NCBI RefSeq assembly: GCF_036370855.1
Contig: NC_088101.1
Coordinates: forward strand, 6,765,501-6,829,500
From: Dromaius novaehollandiae
Lineage: Eukaryota; Chordata; Aves; Casuariiformes; Dromaiidae
Reading direction: 5' to 3'
DNA length: 64,000 bases
The notes below the pieces were generated by a model. It saw only the letters and a list, made by a program, of their open reading frames with translations, searched no databases and was not told the origin of the DNA. Positions 10,702 to 21,217 of the stretch are shown piece after piece. How positions within the stretch are numbered: position 1 is the stretch's first letter; every line of letters begins with the position of its first letter. A program made the position numbers and the translations under genes.

Positions 10702-13293
10702 TTAATTCACCTGACTCTCTGCTTCCTGTCTTGTCCTTGCCCTGAGGTCTGGGCGTACCCACTTCATAGGGACCCATCTTACCATTTCTCCCTGCCTGAC
10801 CGCTGCATACCCTCGTCCTTGGGTTACCAGCTGCCACCCCTCTTCCCATTCCCCTTTTTCCGGGATTCGAACCTTTACGTCTGGTCCCTCGTGCATCGCT
10901 CGGACCACCCAATGCTTTTCCGCTGGCGTCTTGTTCTCCTCCCCCCTGATGAACTGATTCAGACCGAATAAGGCGCGCATAATTATTTCTGATTGTTTGT
11001 GCACGGGGATTCTTTGTGTATATCCCTCCCCCTCCCCAAGAATCTCGATCCTTTGCTTTAAAGTGCAGTTTGCTCGCTCGACAATGGCTTGACCTGTGCT
11101 ATTATAGGCAATACCGTGCACTAGCTTAATTCCCCACCGTACGGCCCATTCTCTCGTGCTTTGCGCTGTGAAACACGTGCCGTTGTCTGTTTTAATAGTT
11201 TCTGGGGCACCCAGCCAGGCCATTGCCGTGTGCCAATGCAACTGTGCCGCCCGCGCTGTGACTCGTTTATGTTGGGTCGCAACGATGATACCGCTGTGTG
11301 TGTCCACTGTGACAGCCAGCCAGGGCCGTGGTCGAAGTCGCTGGCACATTGTGAAGTCCGTTTGCCATATTTGGTTTCCTTTCAGCCCCCTGGGGTTGAT
11401 GCCGGCACCCCACAGGGGGGTTTTTTGGCAATACGGGCAAGCCGCAACCACTTCACGAGCCGTGGTGAGGGGGATGTTGCAGCTTTTTGCCAGTGCTTTT
11501 GCACCAACATGGAGAAGGTCGTGCACCTGCCTTGCTTCTGCGACTGTCCACACACCTTTGGCCGCTTGATCGGCTTTATTGTTGCCTTCTTGGTACACTC
11601 CTTGGATTGCCTCATGACTCCGAACATGAATAACAGAGGCAGTGGCCCGCCGTTGTTGTAGGGCTTCTTCTAGCATTAGCGCAATGGGCGATCCGGCCCA
11701 TCCGGGATATGACATGTTGTGTAACAATTTAAAGACGAACATGGAGTCTGTCACTACATTCAAATGCTCTTCTGGCCACATTTGTAATGCCTGCGCCACA
11801 GCTCGGGCCTCTAGATGCTGTACGCTACTGTCCGGCTCGCTGATCTTCACTCGGTGCCATTGGGCCTTTTGATCTTGCCACACAACAACCGCTGCCCTGG
11901 TCACCGATGACGCGTCGGTGAACACTGTGCGCCCTGGTGCAGGTCGCTGTAGCACTCGGGCTTTCAGATGGGGCCGAAGGACGGTGAGGTGTGTATACAT
12001 CTCCAGCACAGGTGATAATCTGATTGTTCCTGGGAATCCTTCTAAAGCTATTGCTATACTATCTTGTTTCTGGACCACGCTGTCCCATTGATTCCTTTTT
12101 ACCGGCAGGTAAATGGACTCAGGCTCCTTCGCGAAGTGCCGAACGGTGGCGGTTCGTCCCTTCTGTATCATCTGTGCCAACGCTGTTACGATTGTGACGT
12201 ATGCCGTACTTATTTGGTTTGACACTATCCACCATACGACTTCCGGACGCTCCGGTGTCCCTTGTCCTAGAACGCCTATGGCTCCTGTTCTTGTAACTGC
12301 CACGTACAGATTGATTGGTCTGGCCGGGTCGTATCTCGTTACTCCGCCCTTTGCCATGAGATCTTCTATTTTTCGGAGGGCTTCTAACGCGTTCGGTGTC
12401 ATCTGCCTCGGTTCCCATGGTTTGTGGCCCTTGAGCAACTCGAACAGTGGCTCCATCCACTCCTTGGGAATACCTATCAGCCCTCGCAGCCATTGGAGAG
12501 CTCCAACCAATTGCTGTACATCATGCAACGTCCGTATCTCTCTATTGAGCTTTATCGGCTGTGGGACCACAGCTCTGGGGAGGATGGTGGTTCCCAGATA
12601 GTCGACAGATTCTCCCCTTTGCGTTTTCGCTTTCTGGACGTACAATCCCGCTTCATTTAGGCAGTTAATTACTGCCTGTTCTGCCTGATCGGTTTCTTGC
12701 TGGGTCTCTGCAGCTATTAGGAGGTCGTCCATGTAATGGATGATAAGCGCGCGCGGGAACTGCGCCCTTACCGGCTGCAATACCTTAGCTACTGCCGCCT
12801 GACAAATCGTAGGTGAATTTTTCATGCCCTGCGGGAGGACTGTCCATTGATATCGCGCTGCTGGCTCCTGCAGATTCTCTGAGGGCAGTGTGAAGGCAAA
12901 TCGAGCTTTGTCCTGAGGGGCTAATGGTATAGAGAAAAAGCAATCTTGGATATCCATCACCACCACTGGCCAATTCTTTGGTATTGCTGATGGTAGTGGC
13001 AACCCCGGCTGGAGGGCACCCATCGCTTCCATCTGCTGATTTACCGCTCGTAGGTCGTGCAGTAATCGAAATTTAGACTTGTCCTTTTTGTGTATCACAA
13101 ATATAGGAGTGTTCCAGGGACTGTGGCTTTCCTCCAGGTGTCCCTGCTCTAATTCTCTACTTACTATTTGTCAGGCAGCCGCCAATTTGTCCGCTGTCAA
13201 TGGCCACTGCTCTACCCACACAGGCTCATTGGAGCACCATGTCAGCGGGACAGCGAAATGAGCCCCGAGGAGGTAGGCAGTGGCCCTTACCCT
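10702..13293 (-). pseudogene. pol: pol, unit 2
   Basis: 798-residue frame identical to the copies at 15960 and 21218, preceded by the in-frame TGA at 13171-13173. The entry heptamer AAATTTA is at 13293-13299. See the copy at 21218-23809 for domains. Confidence 0.85.
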
Positions 13294-13832
13294 AAATTTG
13301 TCAGGTGAAAGCCGCTTTGCAATAAGGCATCTCGCCCTAATAATGGTTCCCCTATGGCAGTTATGTACGGCCGCACACGGATGATCTGAGCAGGCCTATC
13401 CGGGTCCTCCAATACAATTGTGATATCGGTTTCAGAAATCATAGCCTCCGCCCTGCCTCCCACTCCATCTAACGAGCTTGCCACTTTTGCTGGCCAACTC
13501 GATGGCCACAACCACGAGGGTACACATGTAACATCTGCCCCCGTATCTAGCATCATTATTAAGGGGATGCTAGGAGGACCCGCCCCTGGTGGGCCTATCA
13601 GATGCGCTTTCACTCGGGGTCTCTTCTCACACCCTAAGACCAGGGCCACGCGGGGTTTCCCTTCGGAGTTTGGTCGCTGGAGCTGTCCATCAGCGGTGTG
13701 TTGTTGTTGACAGGGGCTACTTGAGGCCGGCTCACCGGGGAGGGGTGGCCCCCTAGTTGCCCTCCCCGCTTCTCGTTTCCCGACCGCCGACAATCTCGTG
13801 CTCTGTGTCCTGGTTTTCCACAGGCCCAGCAT
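13287..13832 (-). CDS. pro: pro, unit 2
   Basis: Open 181-residue retropepsin frame (LDTGAD, GRD) in the -1 frame relative to gag; GGGAAAC heptamers at 13655-13661 and 13775-13781. Identical in translation to the unit 3 and B copies. Confidence 0.82.
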   Translation of the reverse strand: MLGLWKTRTQSTRLSAVGKREAGRATRGPPLPGEPASSSPCQQQHTADGQLQRPNSEGKPRVALVLGCEKRPRVKAHLIGPPGAGPPSIPLIMMLDTGADVTCVPSWLWPSSWPAKVASSLDGVGGRAEAMISETDITIVLEDPDRPAQIIRVRPYITAIGEPLLGRDALLQSGFHLTNLG

Positions 13833-15047
13833 GTAAGGCTCCCCATACCCCTTGTTGGGCGCGCGTAACTTCCCTTATTCGTGCACTGTGCTCTCAAATG
13901 GCCCATTCGCCCGCAGCCAAAGCATGGGCCTCCCTTTGGACCTCCTCTAGCTCTAACCTCCGGCATTGCCATAACTGCTGCAGCAATCTGTAGGGCTGTG
14001 GTCTTGTCCCGGTGTTCTAATACGTACTTGATCGTCTGCCCTAGACTTGCTCCCTTAGGCGCTGTTCTTAGGATTTCTTTTGTCAACTCGTTGCCCTGTT
14101 GTTTGATACATTCCAACATCACCGCTCCTTTTGCAGCGTCTGGTAAAGATGCAAGTTCTACTGCTGCCTGTAGCCTGTCACAAAACTTGTCAAACGGCTC
14201 TCCCACTCTCTGCTTCACAGTCGTCCATGGCTCTGCCTGCTGCACCAGTGGCCCAATATCATCAAAGGCCTTTCGAGATGCTTCTGTTGTCACCAGTATC
14301 TCCCGAGGTCTCAGGCCCGCTGCCTGCTGCTGGGGTGTAGCCATGGCCGCATCATTTCCTCTTAACCGCGCTAGGGTGGATTGGCCCAGTGGGTTCTGCG
14401 GGTCTGCCTGTGCGGCCATCAACGCCTGCTGCAGACGCGAGGTCCACGCTTCTTTCCACATAAGGACCATCGTGGGCGATAAGACCAGTCGCGCGAGGGC
14501 GCGACAATCCCACGGTATTAGGCCTCCCGCGTGCGCCGCGTCCAGCAGCGTCTGTGTCACCGGGTGTCGCAGGCCCTGTTCTTGCACTGCTTTCAATAGC
14601 TGTTGTACCGTCTTTGGGTCGAGGGGCATCCATTCCACTGCCCCCCCCCCCCGGGGCAACTCGTACTGGGAAGGCCCCTATTGGCGCACGAAACTTGAGG
14701 CCACTCAGGGCACATTCTGTCGCTATCAGTTTCCAGTCTGTTAGGGGAATTTCTTTTCCCCCTCCCGCTTGGGTGAAACCTGCTGTCTCTGATGGCCCTC
14801 TTTGTTTAGCTGTTGCCTCTGATAGCCCTCTTTGTTTAGCTGTTGCCTCTAATAGCCCTCTTTGTTTAGCTATTTCTTCTTCCAGAGCTGTAAGCAGCAT
14901 AAACATCTGCTCCATATCTCTTGTAACTTTCCTCCCTTTTTTTTCCTCCCGCCTCTGACTGCGCGGGGAGCTCCGCCCTAGTTGCTGCATCTTCGTTGTT
15001 ATTCCTTCTAAGGAGTCAGAGTCTGTACCTGAGTCTTCAGTCTCCTC
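13634..15047 (-). pseudogene. gag: gag 3' part, unit 2
   Basis: Linker (from 15047), C12 homopolymer at 14641-14652, then a 341-residue open capsid-nucleocapsid frame (14659-13634). The linker and capsid frames do not join across the homopolymer. The linker frame runs open backwards into LTR3 (see findings). Confidence 0.84.
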
Positions 15048-15277
15048 TGTCGCCTTCTGATGCGACAATCTCCCGTTCGCCTGAGACGGCACGGAGGCTC
15101 CCCCAGCCTCCGGGCCAATGAGCACTGACACCAATATGAGGATGCTGCAAATGGCGTTTATTGTACGCATGTATTTGCTTATATACCTACAAGCATACTG
15201 CTATCTCTACGTCATATCCTTCCTCTTCCTTCCTCTTTCCGTGCCATCGCGAGATCTTCCGATCGCCGTTCCCTACA
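15048..15277 (-). repeat. LTR3
   Basis: 230-bp junction LTR between units 2 and 3, identical in layout to LTR2 and flanked by CTCCTC (15042-15047) and the PPT of unit 3 (15278-15290). Confidence 0.93.
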
Positions 15278-15657
15278 TCTCCCCCTCCCCATGCTTTGAC
15301 TATGCTATTTGCTTTAAATTGCCGTGTCGCGGGTTAAGCGTTCATAGTGTGGGTGTGGGTGGGACCACCCCTTTTCTAGCAGTTGTCTTACCAAGCATCT
15401 AAACACTAGTCTACATACTAATATACCTAGCACGAGCATCAGTAGCAGGTGCAACTCTTCTATTAGTAATTGCCTGGCCCATGGTCCTAGCCCAAGCCAA
15501 TTACCACTACTGAACCCAGAAGGTCAAGCTCTTGCGGGTCCCAGGGCAATGACGCATTCAGCGTGTCAATGCTCTCTCAGCTTTGGTAGGTCTACGGTCA
15601 AATTCAATGGGACCCCTATTAAGCATGTCTTAAAAGGGCTGCCCCCACCCACCAATG

Positions 15658-15852
15658 TCAGGCAAAATTGCTTATTTCCTGTCCGGTTTGCCAGGTGAGC
15701 CATAGATTGTTACTACCCCATTTCGCTAACATTGGTTCGCCTTTCACCCCTTGGAGTCCCAGTCCCAGCATCGCTACGAGGAGAGCTACTTGGGTTGCTC
15801 CCCCTGCCATCTTCTCGGGTTTTCTGGTTACGCGTTCTTCTTGTGGTTTCAC
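15658..15852 (-). pseudogene. env: env remnant, unit 3
   Basis: Same 64-residue frameshifted env frame as unit 2. Confidence 0.6.
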
Positions 15853-15959
15853 GCGCCTTTTCTCATCTGTTCTTCTTCTCCTGTCTGCTGTCTTTGCTGC
15901 TAGAAGGGATCATCAGCTTTTCAGGGTGGTCCTCCCCTGCAATAAAACTCAGACATTCA

Positions 15960-18551
15960 TTAATTCACCTGACTCTCTGCTTCCTGTCTTGTCCTTGCCC
16001 TGAGGTCTGGGCGTACCCACTTCATAGGGACCCATCTTACCATTTCTCCCTGCCTGACCGCTGCATACCCTCGTCCTTGGGTTACCAGCTGCCACCCCTC
16101 TTCCCATTCCCCTTTTTCCGGGATTCGAACCTTTACGTCTGGTCCCTCGTGCATCGCTCGGACCACCCAATGCTTTTCCGCTGGCGTCTTGTTCTCCTCC
16201 CCCCTGATGAACTGATTCAGACCGAATAAGGCGCGCATAATTATTTCTGATTGTTTGTGCACGGGGATTCTTTGTGTATATCCCTCCCCCTCCCCAAGAA
16301 TCTCGATCCTTTGCTTTAAAGTGCAGTTTGCTCGCTCGACAATGGCTTGACCTGTGCTATTATAGGCAATACCGTGCACTAGCTTAATTCCCCACCGTAC
16401 GGCCCATTCTCTCGTGCTTTGCGCTGTGAAACACGTGCCGTTGTCTGTTTTAATAGTTTCTGGGGCACCCAGCCAGGCCATTGCCGTGTGCCAATGCAAC
16501 TGTGCCGCCCGCGCTGTGACTCGTTTATGTTGGGTCGCAACGATGATACCGCTGTGTGTGTCCACTGTGACAGCCAGCCAGGGCCGTGGTCGAAGTCGCT
16601 GGCACATTGTGAAGTCCGTTTGCCATATTTGGTTTCCTTTCAGCCCCCTGGGGTTGATGCCGGCACCCCACAGGGGGGTTTTTTGGCAATACGGGCAAGC
16701 CGCAACCACTTCACGAGCCGTGGTGAGGGGGATGTTGCAGCTTTTTGCCAGTGCTTTTGCACCAACATGGAGAAGGTCGTGCACCTGCCTTGCTTCTGCG
16801 ACTGTCCACACACCTTTGGCCGCTTGATCGGCTTTATTGTTGCCTTCTTGGTACACTCCTTGGATTGCCTCATGACTCCGAACATGAATAACAGAGGCAG
16901 TGGCCCGCCGTTGTTGTAGGGCTTCTTCTAGCATTAGCGCAATGGGCGATCCGGCCCATCCGGGATATGACATGTTGTGTAACAATTTAAAGACGAACAT
17001 GGAGTCTGTCACTACATTCAAATGCTCTTCTGGCCACATTTGTAATGCCTGCGCCACAGCTCGGGCCTCTAGATGCTGTACGCTACTGTCCGGCTCGCTG
17101 ATCTTCACTCGGTGCCATTGGGCCTTTTGATCTTGCCACACAACAACCGCTGCCCTGGTCACCGATGACGCGTCGGTGAACACTGTGCGCCCTGGTGCAG
17201 GTCGCTGTAGCACTCGGGCTTTCAGATGGGGCCGAAGGACGGTGAGGTGTGTATACATCTCCAGCACAGGTGATAATCTGATTGTTCCTGGGAATCCTTC
17301 TAAAGCTATTGCTATACTATCTTGTTTCTGGACCACGCTGTCCCATTGATTCCTTTTTACCGGCAGGTAAATGGACTCAGGCTCCTTCGCGAAGTGCCGA
17401 ACGGTGGCGGTTCGTCCCTTCTGTATCATCTGTGCCAACGCTGTTACGATTGTGACGTATGCCGTACTTATTTGGTTTGACACTATCCACCATACGACTT
17501 CCGGACGCTCCGGTGTCCCTTGTCCTAGAACGCCTATGGCTCCTGTTCTTGTAACTGCCACGTACAGATTGATTGGTCTGGCCGGGTCGTATCTCGTTAC
17601 TCCGCCCTTTGCCATGAGATCTTCTATTTTTCGGAGGGCTTCTAACGCGTTCGGTGTCATCTGCCTCGGTTCCCATGGTTTGTGGCCCTTGAGCAACTCG
17701 AACAGTGGCTCCATCCACTCCTTGGGAATACCTATCAGCCCTCGCAGCCATTGGAGAGCTCCAACCAATTGCTGTACATCATGCAACGTCCGTATCTCTC
17801 TATTGAGCTTTATCGGCTGTGGGACCACAGCTCTGGGGAGGATGGTGGTTCCCAGATAGTCGACAGATTCTCCCCTTTGCGTTTTCGCTTTCTGGACGTA
17901 CAATCCCGCTTCATTTAGGCAGTTAATTACTGCCTGTTCTGCCTGATCGGTTTCTTGCTGGGTCTCTGCAGCTATTAGGAGGTCGTCCATGTAATGGATG
18001 ATAAGCGCGCGCGGGAACTGCGCCCTTACCGGCTGCAATACCTTAGCTACTGCCGCCTGACAAATCGTAGGTGAATTTTTCATGCCCTGCGGGAGGACTG
18101 TCCATTGATATCGCGCTGCTGGCTCCTGCAGATTCTCTGAGGGCAGTGTGAAGGCAAATCGAGCTTTGTCCTGAGGGGCTAATGGTATAGAGAAAAAGCA
18201 ATCTTGGATATCCATCACCACCACTGGCCAATTCTTTGGTATTGCTGATGGTAGTGGCAACCCCGGCTGGAGGGCACCCATCGCTTCCATCTGCTGATTT
18301 ACCGCTCGTAGGTCGTGCAGTAATCGAAATTTAGACTTGTCCTTTTTGTGTATCACAAATATAGGAGTGTTCCAGGGACTGTGGCTTTCCTCCAGGTGTC
18401 CCTGCTCTAATTCTCTACTTACTATTTGTCAGGCAGCCGCCAATTTGTCCGCTGTCAATGGCCACTGCTCTACCCACACAGGCTCATTGGAGCACCATGT
18501 CAGCGGGACAGCGAAATGAGCCCCGAGGAGGTAGGCAGTGGCCCTTACCCT
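15960..18551 (-). pseudogene. pol: pol, unit 3
   Basis: Same as the unit 2 copy: TGA at 18429-18431, entry heptamer at 18551-18557, then the 798-residue RT-RNase H-integrase frame. Confidence 0.85.
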
Positions 18552-19090
18552 AAATTTGTCAGGTGAAAGCCGCTTTGCAATAAGGCATCTCGCCCTAATA
18601 ATGGTTCCCCTATGGCAGTTATGTACGGCCGCACACGGATGATCTGAGCAGGCCTATCCGGGTCCTCCAATACAATTGTGATATCGGTTTCAGAAATCAT
18701 AGCCTCCGCCCTGCCTCCCACTCCATCTAACGAGCTTGCCACTTTTGCTGGCCAACTCGATGGCCACAACCACGAGGGTACACATGTAACATCTGCCCCC
18801 GTATCTAGCATCATTATTAAGGGGATGCTAGGAGGACCCGCCCCTGGTGGGCCTATCAGATGCGCTTTCACTCGGGGTCTCTTCTCACACCCTAAGACCA
18901 GGGCCACGCGGGGTTTCCCTTCGGAGTTTGGTCGCTGGAGCTGTCCATCAGCGGTGTGTTGTTGTTGACAGGGGCTACTTGAGGCCGGCTCACCGGGGAG
19001 GGGTGGCCCCCTAGTTGCCCTCCCCGCTTCTCGTTTCCCGACCGCCGACAATCTCGTGCTCTGTGTCCTGGTTTTCCACAGGCCCAGCAT
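18545..19090 (-). CDS. pro: pro, unit 3
   Basis: Open 181-residue protease frame, identical in translation to unit 2; slippery heptamers at 18913-18919 and 19033-19039. Confidence 0.82.
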   Translation of the reverse strand: MLGLWKTRTQSTRLSAVGKREAGRATRGPPLPGEPASSSPCQQQHTADGQLQRPNSEGKPRVALVLGCEKRPRVKAHLIGPPGAGPPSIPLIMMLDTGADVTCVPSWLWPSSWPAKVASSLDGVGGRAEAMISETDITIVLEDPDRPAQIIRVRPYITAIGEPLLGRDALLQSGFHLTNLG

Positions 19091-20305
19091 GTAAGGCTCC
19101 CCATACCCCTTGTTGGGCGCGCGTAACTTCCCTTATTCGTGCACTGTGCTCTCAAATGGCCCATTCGCCCGCAGCCAAAGCATGGGCCTCCCTTTGGACC
19201 TCCTCTAGCTCTAACCTCCGGCATTGCCATAACTGCTGCAGCAATCTGTAGGGCTGTGGTCTTGTCCCGGTGTTCTAATACGTACTTGATCGTCTGCCCT
19301 AGACTTGCTCCCTTAGGCGCTGTTCTTAGGATTTCTTTTGTCAACTCGTTGCCCTGTTGTTTGATACATTCCAACATCACCGCTCCTTTTGCAGCGTCTG
19401 GTAAAGATGCAAGTTCTACTGCTGCCTGTAGCCTGTCACAAAACTTGTCAAACGGCTCTCCCACTCTCTGCTTCACAGTCGTCCATGGCTCTGCCTGCTG
19501 CACCAGTGGCCCAATATCATCAAAGGCCTTTCGAGATGCTTCTGTTGTCACCAGTATCTCCCGAGGTCTCAGGCCCGCTGCCTGCTGCTGGGGTGTAGCC
19601 ATGGCCGCATCATTTCCTCTTAACCGCGCTAGGGTGGATTGGCCCAGTGGGTTCTGCGGGTCTGCCTGTGCGGCCATCAACGCCTGCTGCAGACGCGAGG
19701 TCCACGCTTCTTTCCACATAAGGACCATCGTGGGCGATAAGACCAGTCGCGCGAGGGCGCGACAATCCCACGGTATTAGGCCTCCCGCGTGCGCCGCGTC
19801 CAGCAGCGTCTGTGTCACCGGGTGTCGCAGGCCCTGTTCTTGCACTGCTTTCAATAGCTGTTGTACCGTCTTTGGGTCGAGGGGCATCCATTCCACTGCC
19901 CCCCCCCCCCGGGGCAACTCGTACTGGGAAGGCCCCTATTGGCGCACGAAACTTGAGGCCACTCAGGGCACATTCTGTCGCTATCAGTTTCCAGTCTGTT
20001 AGGGGAATTTCTTTTCCCCCTCCCGCTTGGGTGAAACCTGCTGTCTCTGATGGCCCTCTTTGTTTAGCTGTTGCCTCTGATAGCCCTCTTTGTTTAGCTG
20101 TTGCCTCTAATAGCCCTCTTTGTTTAGCTATTTCTTCTTCCAGAGCTGTAAGCAGCATAAACATCTGCTCCATATCTCTTGTAACTTTCCTCCCTTTTTT
20201 TTCCTCCCGCCTCTGACTGCGCGGGGAGCTCCGCCCTAGTTGCTGCATCTTCGTTGTTATTCCTTCTAAGGAGTCAGAGTCTGTACCTGAGTCTTCAGTC
20301 TCCTC
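18892..20305 (-). pseudogene. gag: gag 3' part, unit 3
   Basis: Linker, C12 homopolymer at 19899-19910 and a 341-residue capsid-nucleocapsid frame, as in unit 2. Confidence 0.84.
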
Positions 20306-20535
20306 TGTCGCCTTCTGATGCGACAATCTCCCGTTCGCCTGAGACGGCACGGAGGCTCCCCCAGCCTCCGGGCCAATGAGCACTGACACCAATATGAGGA
20401 TGCTGCAAATGGCGTTTATTGTACGCATGTATTTGCTTATATACCTACAAGCATACTGCTATCTCTACGTCATATCCTTCCTCTTCCTTCCTCTTTCCGT
20501 GCCATCGCGAGATCTTCCGATCGCCGTTCCCTACA
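20306..20535 (-). repeat. LTR4 (3' LTR of provirus B)
   Basis: 230-bp LTR next to the B PPT (20536-20548). On the other side lies CTCCTC (20300-20305) of A gag. It differs from LTR5 at only about 2 of 230 positions, so B is younger than A. Confidence 0.93.
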
Positions 20536-20915
20536 TCTCCCCCTCCCCATGCTTTGACTATGCTATTTGCTTTAAATTGCCGTGTCGCGGGTTAAGCGTT
20601 CATAGTGTGGGTGTGGGTGGGACCACCCCTTTTCTAGCAGTTGTCTTACCAAGCATCTAAACACTAGTCTACATACTAATATACCTAGCACGAGCATCAG
20701 TAGCAGGTGCAACTCTTCTATTAGTAATTGCCTGGCCCATGGTCCTAGCCCAAGCCAATTACCACTACTGAACCCAGAAGGTCAAGCTCTTGCGGGTCCC
20801 AGGGCAATGACGCATTCAGCGTGTCAATGCTCTCTCAGCTTTGGTAGGTCTACGGTCAAATTCAATGGGACCCCTATTAAGCATGTCTTAAAAGGGCTGC
20901 CCCCACCCACCAATG

Positions 20916-21110
20916 TCAGGCAAAATTGCTTATTTCCTGTCCGGTTTGCCAGGTGAGCCATAGATTGTTACTACCCCATTTCGCTAACATTGGTTCGCCT
21001 TTCACCCCTTGGAGTCCCAGTCCCAGCATCGCTACGAGGAGAGCTACTTGGGTTGCTCCCCCTGCCATCTTCTCGGGTTTTCTGGTTACGCGTTCTTCTT
21101 GTGGTTTCAC
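20916..21110 (-). pseudogene. env: env remnant, provirus B
   Basis: 64-residue frame: Arg/Lys-rich leader, then the signal-like segment beginning at Met15, then LAKWGSNNLWLTW and a frameshift from a 1-nt deletion. The acceptor-like TTTTATTGCAG lies at about 21195, between the end of pol and env, as in spliced retroviral env messages. No functional envelope protein is possible from this frame. Confidence 0.62.
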
Positions 21111-21217
21111 GCGCCTTTTCTCATCTGTTCTTCTTCTCCTGTCTGCTGTCTTTGCTGCTAGAAGGGATCATCAGCTTTTCAGGGTGGTCCTCCCCTGCAA
21201 TAAAACTCAGACATTCA

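Larger units (their letters stand above)
10020..15047 (-). mobile_element. ERV unit 2 (tandem amplified unit)
   Basis: With LTR2 this forms one 5,258-bp repeat period. Its reading frames translate identically to those of unit 3 and of the matching part of provirus B. It has no PBS or 5' gag. It starts at CTCCTC (15042-15047) and ends at the PPT 10020-10032. Confidence 0.9.
15278..20305 (-). mobile_element. ERV unit 3 (tandem amplified unit)
   Basis: Second copy of the 5,258-bp repeat, from CTCCTC at 20300-20305 to the PPT at 15278-15290. No difference from unit 2 was seen in any stretch I compared. Confidence 0.9.
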
